Source: CAVYXZ01 sp965223835 (GTDB taxonomy: Bacteria; Chloroflexota; Anaerolineae; Aggregatilineales; Phototrophicaceae). From it: 64,000 nucleotides of DNA. The notes beneath the pieces are model-generated. The model searched no databases. It was not told where the DNA came from and saw nothing but the letters and a program-made list of their open reading frames with translations. Each line of letters starts with the position of its first letter. The first letter of the stretch is position 1. Below are positions 52,059 to 59,901 of the stretch, piece after piece. The stretch covers positions 682,001-746,000 of the forward strand of contig CBDCXQ010000001.1 of NCBI GenBank assembly GCA_965223835.1, given 5' to 3'. The position numbers were made by a program, and so were the translations under genes.

Positions 52059-52550
52059 ATGGAATCCGTTGATACGCTCACGAATATCTACAAACATCAC
52101 CTGTGGGCAAACTTGACCCTGTTTGAACACTGTGCGGCGTTGGACCTGGAACAATTAGAAGCTACCCGTACCGGAGCCTTTGGTACGATCTTCGACATTT
52201 TGCAGCATATCGTCAGTTCTGAGCAATCTTACTTCTCGCGCATCAGTACCGGTCAGCCCTACAACCGTCCAGATGATGAACCGCCGATGACGATGGCTGC
52301 AATGACCGAATCGCTCCGAAATACCGGCAATGGATTCATCGAGTGGACTTCAAAAGTAAATGCCGATGATGCCGTACAGGTACGTTGGCTTGATGGTTCC
52401 ACCCGCGACGTGCCGAAGACGATCATTCTCACTCAGGTGATTAATCATGGGCATGAACACCGGGAGCAGATCAAGGCGATTTTGACGGAACTGGGAATCG
52501 AGCCGCCGGATTTGCAAAGCTGGGCCTATTTTGATGAAATGGACAGGTAG
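52059..52550 (+). CDS. DinB-family protein
   Basis: A 163-residue four-helix-bundle protein. The metal-binding histidines are expected in DILQHIVSSEQSYFSRI and in QVINHGHEHREQIKAIL. It is nearer the core DinB family than the one at 47455. Function is not known. The ATG at 52059 follows AAAGGTGAGAC. It is 38 bases past the HAD gene and probably in the same transcript. Confidence 0.87.
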   Translation: MESVDTLTNIYKHHLWANLTLFEHCAALDLEQLEATRTGAFGTIFDILQHIVSSEQSYFSRISTGQPYNRPDDEPPMTMAAMTESLRNTGNGFIEWTSKVNADDAVQVRWLDGSTRDVPKTIILTQVINHGHEHREQIKAILTELGIEPPDLQSWAYFDEMDR

Positions 52551-52582
52551 AAATTTAACTTGTTGATGAACGAATTTGACCT

Positions 52583-52679
52583 CCACCCTCGGCTCTTTCA
52601 CCGCCAGCGAGGGAAGGCAGAATATCGCTTACAGTGATTTTTAAGTTCCTCCCTGTTGGCGGGGAGGGATTTAGGGTGG
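52583..52679. repeat. palindromic intergenic element upstream of serA
   Basis: Outer inverted ends CCACCCT (52583-52589) and AGGGTGG (52673-52679) enclose two perfect hairpins: CCCTCG/CGAGGG (52586-52591, 52608-52613) and CCTCCC/GGGAGG (52648-52653, 52662-52667). The whole unit is 97 bases and non-coding. Such double-hairpin elements are often dispersed in genomes; only one copy is seen here. Confidence 0.6.
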
Positions 52680-52711
52680 GGTTGTGAAGATTCAATTTCT
52701 AGGAAACCACC

Positions 52712-54307
52712 GTGACCCAATTCAACATCCTGGTAGCAACCGACCTGACTGAAGATGGTCTGCAAATTCTGAAGGACGCGAATGATGTAACGACCAACAT
52801 CGTCATGCCCGCCGTGCCCAGTGTGCGCGATGGGCTGGCAGGCGCCACCGCTTTGATTGCGCGGGATGATGTTCAGATCGATAAGCAATTGCTCGACCAT
52901 GCGCCACATCTGAAGGTCATTGGACGCGTCGGCGCGGGGCTTAGCGGCATCGACATCGAAGCCGCGACGGGTCGGGGCATTATTGTTACCAACACTCCGG
53001 GGACCAACGCCATTGCCGCCGGGGAACATACGCTGGCGTTGATGCTGGCCCTCAGTCGCCACTTGATTAGCGCTCACAACAGCCTGAAAGCGGGTTACTG
53101 GTTGCTGGACCGGCGGCAGCAGGTCGGGACACAATTATCGGGCAAGACCATCGGTTTGATCGGGTTCGGGCGCGTGGGGCGAGTGGTGGCACAGCGTTGC
53201 CTCGCCTTTAATATGAACGTGCTGGCCTATGATCCCTATCTCACCGAAGATCAGGTTGCGGACAAACGGATTACGCTGACTGGCCTCAGCGAACTGTTAG
53301 GGCGCAGCGATTTTGTGAGCCTGCACCCCGCTGTGACCGCTGAAACCCGGAATTTGTTGAACGCCGAAAGCATTCAGCAGATCAAAGTCGGGGCACGCTT
53401 GATTAATGCCGCGCACGGTAGCGTCTGGGATGAAGAAGCGGTAGCCCAGGCCGTCAAGGATGGGCATCTGGCCGGGGTTGCCGTCGATGTTTATGCGGCA
53501 GAACCGCCCTACAACAGTCCGTTGATTGGGCTGGATAACGTTATCCATACGCCTCATATTGGCGATAATACCCGTGAAGCGGCGCAGGATTTATCGTGCC
53601 AGATTGTTGAACAAGTGCTGGATGCCCTGCGCGATCGTGATTATCGCAACGTGGTCAATATGCCGTTTATGCCCGGCACGCTTTATGAAGATGCCTTACC
53701 CTATATGCGGTTGGCGGAATACATGGGGACGGTGCTACACGCACTCGCTCGTTTCCCGGTGCGGCGGGTTGATGTCGAGTATCGCGGCGTTGAGGTGGAT
53801 GGCCTCGTCAAGCCGCTGACGGTTGCGTTACTCAAGGGGTTGCTGACCCCGGTTTTGGGCGATACCGTGAATTATATTAACGCGCCAGTTATAGCAGCGG
53901 AACGGGGCTTACAGGTGATGCAGACCAAAGGCCTTAAAACGCATGATTACGCCAACCTCGTCTCGTGTCAGGTAACGCTGGAAGATGGGGAAGAAATTAT
54001 CATGGCCGGGACGCTGCTGGACCACAAAGAACCGCATATCGTGCAGGTCAACGAATATCGCATGAATTTTGTCCCCGCGGGCCATCTGCTGATCGTCGGT
54101 AGTTATGATAAACCGGGGGTCATTGGGCGGGTGGGGATGTTGCTGGCCGAGAATAATGTTAATATCGCCAGTTGGCAAACCGGACGGGCTGAGCCAGGCG
54201 GCCATACCCTGACGGTGCTTTCGCTGGATGATGATTTACCAGCGGATGTGCTGGACAAACTCTGTCAATTAGACTTCATTCGCCATGCCCATCAACTCAA
54301 AATATAA
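52712..54307 (+). CDS. serA: D-3-phosphoglycerate dehydrogenase-like (SerA, long form)
   Basis: A 531-residue enzyme of the long SerA type: catalytic and NAD domains (about 1-310), an intervening domain (about 315-450) and a C-terminal ACT domain (LIVGSYDKPGVIGRVGMLLAE). It should oxidise 3-phosphoglycerate, the first step of serine synthesis. NAD binding is GLIGFGRVGRVVA. Glu264 and His282 (TPHIG) of the catalytic triad are present, but the Arg is replaced: INAAHGS instead of INAARGG (His235). The substrate loop GVGLDN is GAGLSG. The start is GTG at 52712 after AGGAAA. The symbol follows overall architecture. Confidence 0.85.
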   Translation: MTQFNILVATDLTEDGLQILKDANDVTTNIVMPAVPSVRDGLAGATALIARDDVQIDKQLLDHAPHLKVIGRVGAGLSGIDIEAATGRGIIVTNTPGTNAIAAGEHTLALMLALSRHLISAHNSLKAGYWLLDRRQQVGTQLSGKTIGLIGFGRVGRVVAQRCLAFNMNVLAYDPYLTEDQVADKRITLTGLSELLGRSDFVSLHPAVTAETRNLLNAESIQQIKVGARLINAAHGSVWDEEAVAQAVKDGHLAGVAVDVYAAEPPYNSPLIGLDNVIHTPHIGDNTREAAQDLSCQIVEQVLDALRDRDYRNVVNMPFMPGTLYEDALPYMRLAEYMGTVLHALARFPVRRVDVEYRGVEVDGLVKPLTVALLKGLLTPVLGDTVNYINAPVIAAERGLQVMQTKGLKTHDYANLVSCQVTLEDGEEIIMAGTLLDHKEPHIVQVNEYRMNFVPAGHLLIVGSYDKPGVIGRVGMLLAENNVNIASWQTGRAEPGGHTLTVLSLDDDLPADVLDKLCQLDFIRHAHQLKI

Positions 54308-55637
54308 ATCCTTGCTGGCTACCATCTGGTTGATCGGTTTGGGTCTGTTCGTGCTGGCGGGGATGCCGCTGACGCCGTTTCATGGCGACGAACCGATGCA
54401 AATTTATATGAGTCATGATTATGCCACCGCGTTTATCTATGGTGAGCCGATTCGTCTGGTATCTGACGGCCCCTTTGACATCGACAGTGATCCCCAGTTG
54501 CGCATTATCAATGGCTCAACCAATCGCTATGTGATCGGATTAAGCTGGCATCTGGCGGGATTTACCAATGGCGATTTACCGCCCCGTCCCGGCTGGGATT
54601 GGGGGCTGTCCTATGGGCGCAATGTCGAGACCAATCATCGCCCGGTAGATAATCTGTTATATGTCAGTCGGTTTGGCTCGGCGTTGTTTCTGGCGTTCAG
54701 TGTAGTGATTGTGTTCGGCATCGGCTGGCAACTGGGTGGGTGGCTCCCAGCCTATGTGGTGAGCGGCCTGTATGCGCTGCATCCAACGATTTTACTTAAT
54801 GGTCGCCGCGCGATGATGGAAGGGTCAATGTTGTTCTTCGGCCTGTTGACGATTTTGCTAGCCATAATGATCAGCCGACGCCGCGCTGAAGATGGACGCG
54901 GCTCGTGGGGCTGGTGGCTGGGGTTGACACTTGCGGCTGGGTTAGCGCTGGTGAGTAAGCATACGTCCGCCGTGTTTGTGGGCAGCGCGTTTGGCTGGAT
55001 CTTTTTCACCGAATTGCTGCGTCGCCAGTGGATTGATCTGGCACTGACGACGCTCAAACTGGTTGTTAGTAATGCGCTGGTGATCGCTATATTTGTCGCG
55101 CTGTCACCGGGATTATGGTACGACACCGGTACACGACTGCAAGATCTGGTGCGATTGCGCAGCCAATTGCTGGAACTTCAGGTCAATTCAGATCCGCTGG
55201 CACCCATGTCGTTGGGCGAACGCATGGGTCAGATTATTACTCAACCTTTTTTGGAACCGGCCATGCATTTTGAAGTTGCTAACTGGGCCGAGGCTGCAAC
55301 TATCACCCAAGAAATTCAACGCTACATGGCTTCACCCCTCAGCGGCCTCCAATTTGGCCTGATCCTGGGCAGCATCCTGACGGTCTTGATTGTGGTTGGA
55401 TTAGTTGGGTTGGTTCAGCAGCGACAGATTTTTCACCTGGGGATAGTCGTCTGGATCCTGCTTACCCTGATATTTCTACTCATTAATCCACTACCCTGGC
55501 AGCGCTACTATCTGCCGCTGCTGCCGCTCTCAACGTTGCTGGCAGGCCTGGGAATATGCCAACTTGCCACCCGTATTGTCCACAGACCTGTACAAGAATC
55601 CCACTTGTCAGCGACCACAATCAAGCCCAAACTATAA
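54285..55637 (+). CDS. GT-C-like multi-spanning membrane glycosyltransferase
   Basis: A 450-residue membrane protein with about ten helices. The first extracytoplasmic loop has FHGDEPMQIYMSHDYATAF, with the acidic pair (Asp-Glu) expected of GT-C enzymes that use lipid-linked sugars. GRRAMMEGSMLFFGLLTILLA and LPWQRYYLPLLPLSTLLAG, the latter carrying the Arg-Tyr-Tyr-x-Leu-Pro pattern of GT39 relatives, support this. The ATG at 54285 lies within the end of serA, overlapping by 23 bases, so the two are coupled in expression despite unrelated roles. Confidence 0.82.
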   Translation: MPINSKYKSLLATIWLIGLGLFVLAGMPLTPFHGDEPMQIYMSHDYATAFIYGEPIRLVSDGPFDIDSDPQLRIINGSTNRYVIGLSWHLAGFTNGDLPPRPGWDWGLSYGRNVETNHRPVDNLLYVSRFGSALFLAFSVVIVFGIGWQLGGWLPAYVVSGLYALHPTILLNGRRAMMEGSMLFFGLLTILLAIMISRRRAEDGRGSWGWWLGLTLAAGLALVSKHTSAVFVGSAFGWIFFTELLRRQWIDLALTTLKLVVSNALVIAIFVALSPGLWYDTGTRLQDLVRLRSQLLELQVNSDPLAPMSLGERMGQIITQPFLEPAMHFEVANWAEAATITQEIQRYMASPLSGLQFGLILGSILTVLIVVGLVGLVQQRQIFHLGIVVWILLTLIFLLINPLPWQRYYLPLLPLSTLLAGLGICQLATRIVHRPVQESHLSATTIKPKL

Positions 55638-55672
55638 AGGTCAGTATGCATTTATGCTTGAGGAGAGGTGCA

Positions 55673-56245
55673 ATGCGGAAGCTCTTCTTTATTCTGATCG
55701 TGCTATTCGTTGCGTCGGCCTGTACGATTGGTGGCGATTCGCAATCGTTGCCGACCCTGGCCGCGACTGATGCCGCGACGCCCGACCCCAATCAACCAGT
55801 TGCGGGTGATCCGACCGCTACCTCGATCATTGACCAGGCGATTGACGTATTGCCGCCACCGGGAACCGCGATCATTCCAACTGCGGAAGCACTGGTCGGG
55901 GGCAGTCCCGTGCGCTTTGCCAGCATTATTTACGAAGAGAGCGGCGGCCCGGCTAATTCGCAATTGCGCCTCGAATTCTTCAACGATGGTCGTATCATCC
56001 GTGATGGCGTTGAATCGACGATTGACGCGGCAGCGGTTGAAACCATCAACCAGATGCTGGTTGAAGCGAATTTCTTTAATCTTCAAGGCCAGTTTAGCGT
56101 GGCCGGGGCATCGTCCGAAGTTTATGAATATGTCGTGCGGGTGGAATTGGAAACCGGGGAAGCCCGGCGTTTATCCACGCAGGACAACCTGACTCCCATT
56201 GAACTCAAACGCTTGTTCGCCAGTTTGCGCGAGTACGGCCAATAG
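55673..56245 (+). CDS. lipoprotein of unknown function
   Basis: A 190-residue lipoprotein. The signal peptide is MRKLFFILIVLFVASAC with lipobox VASAC. A Thr/Pro/Ala-rich linker of about 60 residues follows, then a globular domain (VRFASIIYEESGGPANSQLRLEFF, INQMLVEANFFNLQGQF, YEYVVRVELETGEARRLSTQD). The domain looks like a small beta-rich fold common in Chloroflexota lipoproteins, which I cannot name. The ATG at 55673 follows GAGGAGAGG. Its stop is four bases from the stop of the convergent lipoprotein. Confidence 0.8.
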   Translation: MRKLFFILIVLFVASACTIGGDSQSLPTLAATDAATPDPNQPVAGDPTATSIIDQAIDVLPPPGTAIIPTAEALVGGSPVRFASIIYEESGGPANSQLRLEFFNDGRIIRDGVESTIDAAAVETINQMLVEANFFNLQGQFSVAGASSEVYEYVVRVELETGEARRLSTQDNLTPIELKRLFASLREYGQ

Positions 56246-56249
56246 CTTG

Positions 56250-57422
56250 TCAGGGCTGACCCTGGATGTTGACCAGGTATTGGGCTGGCTCCCCACCGAT
56301 TTCGGTGATGATGATTTCGAAAGGCGCTGATTCGTTGGGTTCCAGGTCGGTGCCTTCGACATCAATGAAGCGGGCGGCGATGACCTGCTGCTGGTCGTTA
56401 AAAACGGTAACGACGACGCGAGGATTGCGGACTAAAAGGTTGCCAATGTTCGTCATCACCCCGCTGATAACCAGTTCGTCGGCCTCGTTAAATGTCGATT
56501 CATCGATCCACTCTAAATCGTCCGGGCCATACACAATCGTATCGAGGTCCGGTTGCCAGTCATCCGCACCCAGTATCAATTCATATCGACTTGTCAGACC
56601 GGGTTGACCCTGACCAAAACGCAGGCTAAACGGCGCAAAACCGCCGGGAAGAATTGCATAGCCCATTGGCGTGTCCGCGGCTTCGGCCACTGCCAGCCCA
56701 TCGGCAGTCCGCAGAATCGCGCGTACTGGTAAATCAACGGCGGGCATGGTGCCATGATTGGCAACCTCGCCGGTTATGTAAAAGACGCCGCTGGGGGTCG
56801 TCCAGGTTTTGATATTAAGCAGGTCAAGCTGACTGGTCGCCAATGCGACCATCACGGACAGGTCGGTGACGTCTAAGGTGTGGGTTGGGTTGAGCTGGAA
56901 CGTGTTGATAATGCCTTGCAGTTCGGCTTGGCGGTCCGGGTTTTCCGGCACGATCACTTCAGCAATACCGATCAGACTGCCCGCGCGTTCGATGAAGGTG
57001 TTAATTTGCTGGGTCGCACCGCCGGGTGCAATACGTAGGCCGCTAATGCGCCAACTGCCATCACCCATTGCCTGCCGATTCTCTTCTTTGTAGCGTCCCA
57101 GGTCCGGGCGAATAGTCTGCTGATACTGATTAATGAACGACCCCAAATCGGTCCCATCCACCGGATCGCCGAGGTTGGCGACGGCAAACTTGAGGGTGGG
57201 TTGGTCGCTGTGAGGGGCGGCGAAACTTGCCGCTGCCAGGGTGGTCGCATTCTGGGTGAACAGCGGCCAGTGACGCGGTACCGTGACGCTGAATGCGCCC
57301 GATGGATGTTCATAACGCAGGGGGGACACGTCGGGCGGTAGCGGCGTTGGCGCAAAAACCACTGCGCCCCCGCTGCAGCCAGTAACCAACAATATCGACA
57401 AAAGTACCATAAAGATTCGCAT
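56250..57422 (-). CDS. lipoprotein with FxLYD-like repeats
   Basis: A 390-residue lipoprotein: MRIFMVLLSILLVTGC is the signal with lipobox VTGC. About residues 30-180 form a domain recalling photosystem/PsbP- or DUF1795-like folds (YEHPSGAFSVTVPRHWPL, FIERAGSLIGIAEVIVPENPD). Two FxLYD-type beta-sandwich repeats follow (GVFYITGEVANHGTMPAVDLPVRAI and LVISGVMTNIGNLLVRNPRVVV). Such domains mediate binding at the cell surface. The gene has no ribosome site; the promoter just upstream suggests a leaderless mRNA. Confidence 0.82.
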   Translation of the reverse strand: MRIFMVLLSILLVTGCSGGAVVFAPTPLPPDVSPLRYEHPSGAFSVTVPRHWPLFTQNATTLAAASFAAPHSDQPTLKFAVANLGDPVDGTDLGSFINQYQQTIRPDLGRYKEENRQAMGDGSWRISGLRIAPGGATQQINTFIERAGSLIGIAEVIVPENPDRQAELQGIINTFQLNPTHTLDVTDLSVMVALATSQLDLLNIKTWTTPSGVFYITGEVANHGTMPAVDLPVRAILRTADGLAVAEAADTPMGYAILPGGFAPFSLRFGQGQPGLTSRYELILGADDWQPDLDTIVYGPDDLEWIDESTFNEADELVISGVMTNIGNLLVRNPRVVVTVFNDQQQVIAARFIDVEGTDLEPNESAPFEIIITEIGGEPAQYLVNIQGQP

Positions 57423-57429
57423 GACATTT

Positions 57430-57457
57430 AGTATAGTGGAGTTGCTGTTGAAATCAA
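57430..57457 (-). promoter_or_regulatory. promoter of the FxLYD lipoprotein
   Basis: On the minus strand TTGATT (57457-57452), a 16-base spacer and TATACT (57435-57430). The predicted start of transcription falls within a base or two of the ATG at 57422. Confidence 0.45.
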
Positions 57458-57526
57458 CAAATAGCCTGAAACGATGCTATGCTGACCACAGCGCCGACAA
57501 TTGGAGATAACAAATTTGTAAATTAA

Positions 57527-57555
57527 TTGAACATTACGAAAAGTTATGTTATTGT
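57527..57555 (+). promoter_or_regulatory. candidate promoter of the unknown gene pair
   Basis: TTGAAC at 57527-57532, a 17-base spacer and TATTGT at 57550-57555, about 50 bases before the ATG at 57605. Confidence 0.45.
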
Positions 57556-57604
57556 GAAATTCATAAAGGGTTCAACAACTATCTTTGGTTGAGGATGCTA
57601 ATCG

Positions 57605-57967
57605 ATGTATACCGATAACGCGCTGCTGTTTCCCCACCGCGCCATTGCCAGTTTGCGCCGGGCACGGGGTCCCGAATGGCGGAAATTGGTTGAACGAATT
57701 TTAAAACTGCCAGAAACACATGAAGAAACCCTCGCGTTCATGTTAATGATGATTCGGTTGAATGGTTGTCTCGGCTGTGAAACCGACAGTTACCGGGCGA
57801 TGCGCGGTTGTTCGGCCTGTGCCCAGCAAACGCTGCGGCGCTATAAGGGGACTGACGCCGAATTACTCACTGCTTTTGACCAGGCGCTCCAGGATGTTCA
57901 GGAATTTGTGGATAGTGACTCGATCCTCGGCTTGTTACAGACTGAGCAAGTCATCGAAATACTATAA
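57605..57967 (+). CDS. small conserved-looking protein with two CxxC motifs, function unknown
   Basis: A 120-residue soluble helical protein. Four cysteines form two pairs: Cys55-x2-Cys58 (NGCLGC) and Cys69-x2-Cys72 (GCSAC), 10 residues apart. The first follows a hydrophobic helix (TLAFMLMMIRLNGC), reminiscent of the AhpD/carboxymuconolactone-decarboxylase fold, where C-x2-C is the redox pair. The usual His after that pair is missing, so the likeness may be superficial; a zinc or iron-sulfur site is an alternative. It is six bases from the next gene and certainly co-transcribed with it. Confidence 0.75.
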   Translation: MYTDNALLFPHRAIASLRRARGPEWRKLVERILKLPETHEETLAFMLMMIRLNGCLGCETDSYRAMRGCSACAQQTLRRYKGTDAELLTAFDQALQDVQEFVDSDSILGLLQTEQVIEIL

Positions 57968-57973
57968 AGAAAG

Positions 57974-58729
57974 ATGTCTATGAATCCTGATTGGAATACC
58001 CTGGCTGAGGTAAATTTTCTTCTGTATCGGCGCATGTCGGAGCACCTCAACGCGGCATTGGCGGCGCTGGAACCGGCTGCCGACTCGGTTGATGGCATTC
58101 AGCCCGATCGGGCAGCGGAATCAGTCCACGCGGCGCTCGGTATGTATAGCGCATGGTCCAATATGATTCGCCACAAAGCTGGTGAGACCCCGTTAATCGC
58201 CAACGACGCCTGTTTCGATGGGCAAGAATTACTGCGCTGGGTTGGGACGACTTTGCATATTGCCGAATTGCCGACCTTAAGCGGCGACCAAGCGGTGTTC
58301 AAGGGCAATCGTGAGACACTGCAAGAAGCGCTGATTTCGCTGCAATCCTGTGCCCATGCATTGGGACCGGGTGTGCGGATTATCGTCGAAAGTCACCTGC
58401 GTGGTGTCTGGTTTCGGGTGCGCTATGGCATTGTCAACCAACCGCCAGCTACGCTTGATGAACTGCTTGAGAGTCTTCAGGCCAATTGGCGCGTGAAGAT
58501 GGCGGGATTCGAGCTGAGCAGTGCCCGCGATTTCTTGAGCCTGAATAACACCGAATTGTTTTATACCGTGCGTGACCAGCAGGGCGAACTGGCTTTTTTT
58601 GTTTGGTTTGCCCAGCAATCCAGAGGCGAACTCTCGCGCCAGGAGCAGGCCAAAGTGCTGCTAGACTCATTCAATGCCGATGACACCTACCAGGTCATCA
58701 CTGAACCGAGCACCAAAAAGTTTGGTTAA
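57974..58729 (+). CDS. protein with degenerate histidine-kinase-like ATPase fold, function unknown
   Basis: A 251-residue soluble protein. The stretch VFKGNRETLQEALISLQSCAHAL, then GVRIIVESHLRGVWFRVRYG, follows the start of a histidine-kinase HATPase domain (G-x-R-x-x-L-x-x-a-L-x-x-L, N-box, then paired strands). The Asn of the N-box is not there, and no G-boxes are visible, so ATP binding is doubtful. The N-terminal 70 residues look like a two-helix dimerization region without a phospho-acceptor His in the usual context. Two ATGs (57974, 57980) are possible. It pairs with the CxxC protein. Confidence 0.65.
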   Translation: MSMNPDWNTLAEVNFLLYRRMSEHLNAALAALEPAADSVDGIQPDRAAESVHAALGMYSAWSNMIRHKAGETPLIANDACFDGQELLRWVGTTLHIAELPTLSGDQAVFKGNRETLQEALISLQSCAHALGPGVRIIVESHLRGVWFRVRYGIVNQPPATLDELLESLQANWRVKMAGFELSSARDFLSLNNTELFYTVRDQQGELAFFVWFAQQSRGELSRQEQAKVLLDSFNADDTYQVITEPSTKKFG

Positions 58730-58850
58730 CACTGAGTCTAAGAGTTGATTATGTGTTTGAGTTGCCGATATCATGTTGCTGCTGGTTCAGGCCTGAATCG
58801 TGAAGCCTGCAGTGGATGGGTAATTTACGTATAACGCCGCTGAAAACACC

Positions 58851-58880
58851 TTGCATCCGGCTAATATGATGTGCTATAAT
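58851..58880 (+). promoter_or_regulatory. promoter of the infC-rpmI-rplT operon
   Basis: TTGCAT at 58851-58856, an 18-base spacer and a perfect TATAAT at 58875-58880, with TGTG before the -10 box. Confidence 0.75.
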
Positions 58881-58886
58881 CCTCTA

Positions 58887-59040
58887 TGATTACGCTTGAA
58901 TGCGGTGTGGTCTTTTTGTACCCCTGTTTGTCTGATGCAAAATGCTCAATATGTCGGGCAATGCGAGGCAATCTTGGATTGCATGGGTGTGTTGGCTACA
59001 TCGCTGGTTTCGTTAACTCAATTAGAGAGGTGTATAGGCT
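58887..59040 (+). promoter_or_regulatory. infC leader region
   Basis: About 154 transcribed bases precede infC. A small perfect hairpin GCAATC-TTG-GATTGC lies at 58968-58982. In many bacteria this operon is controlled by L20 or IF3 through its leader, so a regulatory RNA is plausible; no known leader family is recognised by eye. The 120 bases before the promoter (58730-58850) hold nothing I can assign. Confidence 0.4.
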
Positions 59041-59562
59041 ATAAGTTCCTCAGATTTGCGCGTCAATGAAGATATACGAGTTCGGGAAGTCCGGGTCATT
59101 GCGGATGATAATGAGAATCTGGGTGTGATTACCACTCAGGCAGCCCTGGCGATGGCCGAAGAACGCGGGCTGGACCTGGTTGAGGTATCACCGAATGCCA
59201 AGCCGCCTGTCTGTCGCATTATGGACTTTGGTAAGTTCCAGTATGAGCGGCAACGGCGCGAACGTAAGGCCCGCAAAACCCAGAAAGTGATCGAGGTGAA
59301 GGAAATCCAATTGCGACCGAAAACGGATGACCATCATCTTTCCTTTAAGGTGCGTGATGCCCGCCGCTGGATCGAAAAAGGCATGAAGGTCAAGGTGCGT
59401 GTCAAGTTCCGGGGGCGTGAGCGCGATTATCCGGATATTGCTCGCCAACGCATGGTGGGGATTGCCGAAGAACTCAAAGACGTTGCGATTGTGGAGCAGA
59501 ATCCCAGCATGGAAGGCAATAACATGTTGATGATTCTGGCGCCGAACGCCGAAAACAAATAG
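59041..59562 (+). CDS. infC: translation initiation factor IF-3
   Basis: IF-3 binds the 30S subunit, prevents premature joining and checks the start codon. The 173-residue protein has both domains: RVNEDIRVREVRVI, LDLVEVSPNAKPPVCRIMDFGK and, after the linker helix, KEIQLRPKTDDHHLSFKV. No ATG or GTG is in frame upstream: a TAG lies at 59035. The choice is AUA at 59041, eight bases after GAGGTG (59027-59032), or TTG at 59056, with no ribosome site. I choose AUA because rare start codons are a known device by which IF-3 limits its own synthesis. Confidence 0.88.
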   Translation: MSSSDLRVNEDIRVREVRVIADDNENLGVITTQAALAMAEERGLDLVEVSPNAKPPVCRIMDFGKFQYERQRRERKARKTQKVIEVKEIQLRPKTDDHHLSFKVRDARRWIEKGMKVKVRVKFRGRERDYPDIARQRMVGIAEELKDVAIVEQNPSMEGNNMLMILAPNAENK

Positions 59563-59577
59563 GAACGGAAATCCGTT

Positions 59578-59826
59578 ATGGCGAAGAAAAAGAAGACGAA
59601 AAAGTATAAGCTCAAAACGCACAAGTCGACTGCCAAGCGTTTTAAAGTAACTGGCACAGGCAAGGTCATGCGCACCAAAGGCGGCAAGAGCCATCTGCGC
59701 CGTCGGTCCGCCAAACGCACCAAGCGCCAGTTCGATAAAATGCAGCCTGTCAGCAAGTCCGATGCCAAACGGGTGACGACGCTGGCTCCCTACTTGCGGC
59801 GTTACAAAGCTAATCCCCCGGCCTAA
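59578..59826 (+). CDS. rpmI: 50S ribosomal protein L35
   Basis: An 82-residue, very basic ribosomal protein. KLKTHKSTAKRFKVTGTGKV and the following SHLRRRSAKRTKRQ are the L35 signature. At 82 residues it is longer than the usual 64-66, from an N-terminal Lys-rich run (MAKKKKTKKY) and a short tail. A hairpin AACGGA-aa-TCCGTT stands between the AGGA (59561-59564) and the ATG at 59578, a natural site for translational control. It is the middle gene of the operon. Confidence 0.95.
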   Translation: MAKKKKTKKYKLKTHKSTAKRFKVTGTGKVMRTKGGKSHLRRRSAKRTKRQFDKMQPVSKSDAKRVTTLAPYLRRYKANPPA

Positions 59827-59857
59827 GAAACCCGGGTAGACATTCGTTCAAATTGCT

Positions 59858-59878
59858 CCCAGGGCAGTGTGCTCTGGG
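59858..59878 (+). promoter_or_regulatory. hairpin in the rpmI-rplT gap
   Basis: CCCAGGGCA pairs with TGCTCTGGG (nine pairs, one G-U) around a GTG loop, followed by a moderately T-rich run. It may be an L20-responsive element or a weak attenuator before rplT. Confidence 0.5.
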
Positions 59879-59901
59879 TGTTTGTTGTCAGGAGTAAACT
59901 C

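Noticed and set aside
33935..58746. The 14-mer ACTGAGTCTAAGAG near 33935 and again near 58735
   Set aside because: Two copies of a 14-mer are expected by chance in a window of this size; no longer match surrounds them.
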